A stretch of 64,000 bases of DNA from Melioribacteraceae bacterium (GTDB lineage Bacteria; Bacteroidota; Ignavibacteria; Ignavibacteriales; Melioribacteraceae). This document shows, piece by piece, positions 60,495 through 64,000 of this stretch (positions within the stretch are counted from its first letter, which is position 1; every line of letters begins with the position of its first letter). Made by a program: the position numbers and the translations under genes. Location of the stretch: NCBI GenBank assembly GCA_021739765.1, contig JAIPBD010000001.1, positions 62,001 through 126,000 on the forward strand, given 5' to 3'. The notes under the pieces were generated by a model that was given only the letters and a program-made list of their open reading frames with translations, did not search any database and was not told the DNA's origin.

Positions 60495-63410
60495 CTACTT
60501 AATTAATAACATTTTTTTGATAAACGATCTACCGTTTGCTTCAAATTTATAGAAAAATACTCCGCTAGACATTGACGAAGCTTCAAATTTCACCGCATAA
60601 TTTCCGGCTTCTTTAAACTCGTTTACCAAACTGTTGATCTCTTTCCCCAATAAATTATATATTCGAAGATTTACATGACCCGCTTCAGGCAATGAATATT
60701 GAATTGTTGTAGTCGGGTTAAACGGATTCGGATAATTTTGTGCCAATTTATAATCTGTGGGAATCTTCGTAAAATCATCAACCGAAGTCACCGTATCAAT
60801 TATTGAAAATGTCTGATTACTTAAACCAAATAAAGTGGAATCACTCATACTGCTAATTCTGATTTTGTAGTTATCGTTAGGTTCCAAAGTGAGCGGAACT
60901 TGCCATAAATAGGCTCCATTGCTTGGCGAAGTCAAAATTCGTTGGATTGTCGTTGAATCTTGGATTAAATCTATGTAAACATTCTCAAGAATATTATCCT
61001 GCCATTCAATATAATATTCAAGACCAATGTGCCATCTTTCGCCACCATTTGGTTTAACAATATCGATACCAGGTTGCGCCGTATAAAACGTTTGAATATT
61101 TGACCAGTCAGTTTTACCGATGTCATTTGATGAATTAACCCGCCAAAAATATTGCGTATCAGCGAGAGCACCTACAAAGCCATATTTTGATTCGGTTAAT
61201 AATGAATCATTCACAATAAAATCGGCAAAATTAGAATCGAGAGATACTTGAATTTGATAACTATTTACATAGCCTCTTCCACTCCATGTTATTGGAATAG
61301 GTAATAAATAGTTGTGCGATGATTCATTAAAGGGGGAATTCGGAATAGGTGGAACCAATTGAGATTCACTATCCGGCACTCCGACAACTAATTCACCATA
61401 ACCGCTTATTGTGGCTTGCAGGTTTCCCGTTACAAAATTATTCGTAGTCGAAAGTGGCAGAAATACTCCATTTCCTTCAAACTCTCTGTAATAAATAAGT
61501 GTATTTTCCGGATCAATTATATTCCATTTCTGAATGTCCAAACGTACTTCGGCTTCAATGGAAGTCGTACCAATTTGTGATAATACGATTCTTTGTGGAA
61601 TCAGGTGAGGAGATTTACCAAGGAATTGCGGATTGGAAGGCGCAAAGTTGTATTTACTGACGGTTATTTCATTATAACCGACACTCGCTACATCATTAAT
61701 CCTCAGTGAAACGCCGGGATCGGGTTGAGTGGTTGATGTAAAATCATAAGTATTCCCCGGAGCAACTTCAGAAACGGTAATTTCGCTGCTCGGTAATCCT
61801 TCATCGAGTTCAAAACGAAAAGCACGATAGCTTTCAAATTGAGTTCCTTCGTAAAACAGATCAAACACTTTTTCTCCACTCGCGGTAACTTCAGTCATTA
61901 TAGGTATTGAATTAGCACCTTGATTTGGAGGACCGCCCCAGCAAATTACCGTGTTTCCATTTGAAATTCTCTGCACACTACCTGCATGCCATCCCGAAAT
62001 AACCTGGTCAGGTTGATATTTCCAAACTAAAGTTGCGGTCAAATTAGTTTCATCGATTGAGTATTCTACAACTTCTGAAGAAATCTGCCCAAATCCCTGC
62101 TGCCAAGGAAAAGGTGAGTTATCATAAACTAAAATATTACCATTTGGTAACCGGTGAAAAGTATGACCGCCAAAATCACCAACCGCTTCCATAGGATTCA
62201 CATTGGTGAAAGAAAATTGATTCATAATACCGCCAATTATCCACATTAAACTTCCGGTTTGTCTGTTGACTTTTATCCCCATTCCGACAGTTCCGAGAAG
62301 TAAATTTCCGTCATTATCCAATCGAATGGAATTTAAATGAAACACATTAATAATTTGTTGAGTATTTCCGGGAACCATATTCCATGGAATAATATTGGGA
62401 TTGAGGTAATCCCAGGTTCTCCATTGAAATACAACATTTTTATCGGGATCAACTTCTTGTACCACGGCACCATCAATAAACGCGTTCGGGTGGGCGCCTT
62501 CAACCGTTCCTCTTAAATCAATTGGAACCAGGTAATACGCCATCATTAAAACGTTTCCGTTCGGCAGCATTTGAAAATCGTGAAGTTCTGCCGTATAACC
62601 GTTTCCCATTTGGTAACTATCAACTTCATTAAATGATTGATCTAAAATTGTGTGAGAAACTTCAGCGCCTCCGGTCCATGGATAATTTCTGATCACTTCG
62701 GGGTAACTCATCAATCCGTTGGAATGAAGTTTGAAATCGGTAAGTCCGGCACCTTTATTGGAGCCAATATTTTTTGAGAAATATAAACTTCCATCATTTT
62801 CTGCGATTAAAACAGATGAAGGAATGGTGTCACTGCTCTGAAAAGTTTGGTTAATAACTCCGTAAGCAGCGAGAAAAATTTTCCCATTTCCAATTAATGA
62901 ATCATTATAAACTTCAGTTCTAATCGTAGGTTTTAAATCACTTGTTGGTTGGTCTAAATCCGGAACTTCGGGTGAGTTATAATTACTCGCAATCTCTTGC
63001 CAGAGCGATTCGATATTATCCGAGGCTGTGCTGAATGAAAAACTAAGGCTATTAATTTCACCGCCATTAGCTTTACTCAATCCTTCAGAAACTTTAACAT
63101 CAACGTATTCGTCAAACTTAAATTTGTTAAAAGGTTTGAAGACGAGAGTTTTCCCATCCTTTAGCAAAACCAGCGATCCGTTGATCTTTCCACTTTTCGA
63201 CCCGACAACGGAAATCAAATCTTTATTTACTTTGCCCGGTTCGATTCCCGAACCCTCTCTAAGAATAATTGTACTGCTTATTGAGTTGGAGGTCGAATTC
63301 GGAACAGGACTAAGATGCTGCCAACCTATGTGGGCTTGCGCGTTAATTCCTATTGATTGGAGAATAAAAATAAGCGTAATGAAATAAAAAATTGTTTTTC
63401 TATGGATCAT
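60495..63410 (-). CDS. T9SS-exported arylsulfotransferase-like protein
   Basis: A 971-residue protein with a signal peptide (FYFITLIFILQSIGINAQ). Residues 25-130 are a Big-like beta domain. Residues about 145-600 match the arylsulfotransferase (ASST) propeller: ELHDFQMLPNGNVLMMAYYL, VFQWRTWDYLN, FHLNSIRLDNDGNLLLG, HTFHRLPNGNILVYD, GWHAGSVQRISNGNTVICWG, with the candidate catalytic histidines. A fibronectin-like region (about 710-790) and a C-terminal T9SS type A sorting domain follow, the latter having LAQNYPNPFNPTTTIQYSLP and ending MSSGVFFYKFEANGRSF, then KKMLLIK. It is thus exported through T9SS to the surface. Sulfate transfer between phenolic compounds is the family's activity; the substrate here is unknown. 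Confidence 0.88.
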   Translation of the reverse strand: MIHRKTIFYFITLIFILQSIGINAQAHIGWQHLSPVPNSTSNSISSTIILREGSGIEPGKVNKDLISVVGSKSGKINGSLVLLKDGKTLVFKPFNKFKFDEYVDVKVSEGLSKANGGEINSLSFSFSTASDNIESLWQEIASNYNSPEVPDLDQPTSDLKPTIRTEVYNDSLIGNGKIFLAAYGVINQTFQSSDTIPSSVLIAENDGSLYFSKNIGSNKGAGLTDFKLHSNGLMSYPEVIRNYPWTGGAEVSHTILDQSFNEVDSYQMGNGYTAELHDFQMLPNGNVLMMAYYLVPIDLRGTVEGAHPNAFIDGAVVQEVDPDKNVVFQWRTWDYLNPNIIPWNMVPGNTQQIINVFHLNSIRLDNDGNLLLGTVGMGIKVNRQTGSLMWIIGGIMNQFSFTNVNPMEAVGDFGGHTFHRLPNGNILVYDNSPFPWQQGFGQISSEVVEYSIDETNLTATLVWKYQPDQVISGWHAGSVQRISNGNTVICWGGPPNQGANSIPIMTEVTASGEKVFDLFYEGTQFESYRAFRFELDEGLPSSEITVSEVAPGNTYDFTSTTQPDPGVSLRINDVASVGYNEITVSKYNFAPSNPQFLGKSPHLIPQRIVLSQIGTTSIEAEVRLDIQKWNIIDPENTLIYYREFEGNGVFLPLSTTNNFVTGNLQATISGYGELVVGVPDSESQLVPPIPNSPFNESSHNYLLPIPITWSGRGYVNSYQIQVSLDSNFADFIVNDSLLTESKYGFVGALADTQYFWRVNSSNDIGKTDWSNIQTFYTAQPGIDIVKPNGGERWHIGLEYYIEWQDNILENVYIDLIQDSTTIQRILTSPSNGAYLWQVPLTLEPNDNYKIRISSMSDSTLFGLSNQTFSIIDTVTSVDDFTKIPTDYKLAQNYPNPFNPTTTIQYSLPEAGHVNLRIYNLLGKEINSLVNEFKEAGNYAVKFEASSMSSGVFFYKFEANGRSFIKKMLLIK

Positions 63411-63535
63411 GTTTACTCCGGCTATTTTGAAATTTATAAGTAGGAAGAATATGCTAATGGCAATGAAAACGCAATTTAAGTACTAATCACAAAAACTTCC
63501 ATTCATATAATTACCCACTTGATTGAACTTAAGAA

Positions 63536-64000
63536 TCATCTGCAAATCCTACTCATCTCAAAAATTGAAATACCGTAGGCAACAGCAACATTCAAGGATT
63601 GTTTAATACCATATTGTGGAATTTCAATTGAAAAGTCGCACAAATCAATTAACTCTTGTGATACACCTGTAATTTCATTCCCGACTATCAAACAAATTGG
63701 AAATTCTGATTTATCGAGTTTGGAATAATCGCGGCTCAAATCCGTTTGTTCGAGAGCGCATATTTTTACACCGTTATTTTTGAGATTTTTAATTAACTCG
63801 ACCGGATTTGCGACGTATTCCCACTCAACACTTTCTGTCGACCCAAGCGCTGTTTTTAATACTTCCTTTTTAGGCGGATGAGGAGTGTAACCGCAAAGAA
63901 ATAGTTTATTAATCATAACTCCGTCTGAAGTGCGAAAAATTGATCCGACATTGTAACTGCTCCGGATACTATCAAGCAATACGAATACCGGAAGTTTTTC
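63536..64000 (-). CDS. SpoU/TrmH-family RNA methyltransferase (partial)
   Basis: The C-terminal part of a SPOUT 2'-O-methyltransferase; the frame stays open to the end of the window (VFVLLDSIRSSYNVGSIFRT), so the true start is outside. Motifs are SSYNVGSIFRTSDG (motif 1, N and R), FPICLIVGNEITGVSQEL (motif 2, GNE.xG) and PQYGIKQSLNVAVAYGISI (motif 3, SLNVA...). It forms a trefoil-knot dimer that methylates tRNA or rRNA ribose. The target is not determined. Confidence 0.9.
   Translation of the reverse strand, partial: EKLPVFVLLDSIRSSYNVGSIFRTSDGVMINKLFLCGYTPHPPKKEVLKTALGSTESVEWEYVANPVELIKNLKNNGVKICALEQTDLSRDYSKLDKSEFPICLIVGNEITGVSQELIDLCDFSIEIPQYGIKQSLNVAVAYGISIFEMSRICR

Overview
The window looks like chromosome from an AT-rich, Gram-negative member of the Bacteroidota/Chlorobi group, most likely an Ignavibacteria-type bacterium. 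The evidence is as follows. A secreted protein at 60495-63410 ends in a type IX secretion (T9SS) sorting domain with the NYPNPFNP motif common in that lineage. Families typical of the group are present (DUF4837, DUF2723, DUF5103/T9SS plug, a SecA of about 1,020 residues). Several candidate promoters match the Bacteroidota pattern TTTG / about 19 nt / TAnnTTTG. No taxonomic marker gene was compared, so this is an inference.

Layout. 1-5277 (+): tail of a TPR protein, a plug-less outer-membrane barrel, an HU-like/transmembrane/SPOR protein, and an ExbB-ExbD-TonB energy-transduction set. 5252-7361 (-): a tightly overlapping four-gene operon of unknown purpose (beta-propeller, DUF2085, two small membrane proteins). 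7543-9628 (+): arsenic operon arsR-acr3-arsC with a candidate operator. 9844-11925: DsbD-type thiol reductase. 11926-16492: accessory island with a 21-bp tandem array, three copies of a dispersed structured repeat, an integron/phage-integrase relic, an outer-membrane barrel and an Lnt-like amidase/acyltransferase. 16493-20914: giant six-PAS hybrid histidine kinase. 21086-23118: tRNA-Ser, tatA, and a crcB-DUF190-PAP2 operon. 23228-29763: DUF4097 protein, then an envelope operon (T9SS plug-like, Gfo/Idh oxidoreductase, lipoprotein, LptD-like barrel). 30221-31836: glnB-amt. 31898-33461: second accessory patch with two more dispersed-repeat copies, a YoeB-type toxin-antitoxin pair, an RHS relic and a 44-bp palindromic element.

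33507-36611 (-): LolCDE-like lipoprotein-release ABC transporter. 36726-40230: tRNA-Pro, rpsU, ECF sigma/anti-sigma pair, M14 carboxypeptidase. 40304-45385: thioredoxin-like protein, OM barrel, methyltransferase, AddB-like nuclease. 45496-50687: housekeeping run greA, tilS, hpt, ftsH and a lipid/polyprenol kinase-like gene. 50763-53790: DUF4837 lipoprotein and DUF2723 membrane protein (convergent). 54036-60428: secA, a second PII gene, a large TPR lipoprotein and an AlbA_2 regulator. 60495-64000 (-): T9SS-exported arylsulfotransferase-like protein and a SpoU-type RNA methyltransferase running off the end.

Most of the window is ordinary core genome. The most unusual material is non-coding: a family of about 165-bp dispersed, hairpin-bearing repeats (five copies, all on the + strand) confined to two islands, associated with recombinase, RHS and toxin-antitoxin debris. 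On the protein side, the most interesting items are the HU-TM-SPOR protein beside ExbBD-TonB, the uncharacterised 5.2-7.4 kb operon, and the second PII gene placed directly behind secA.
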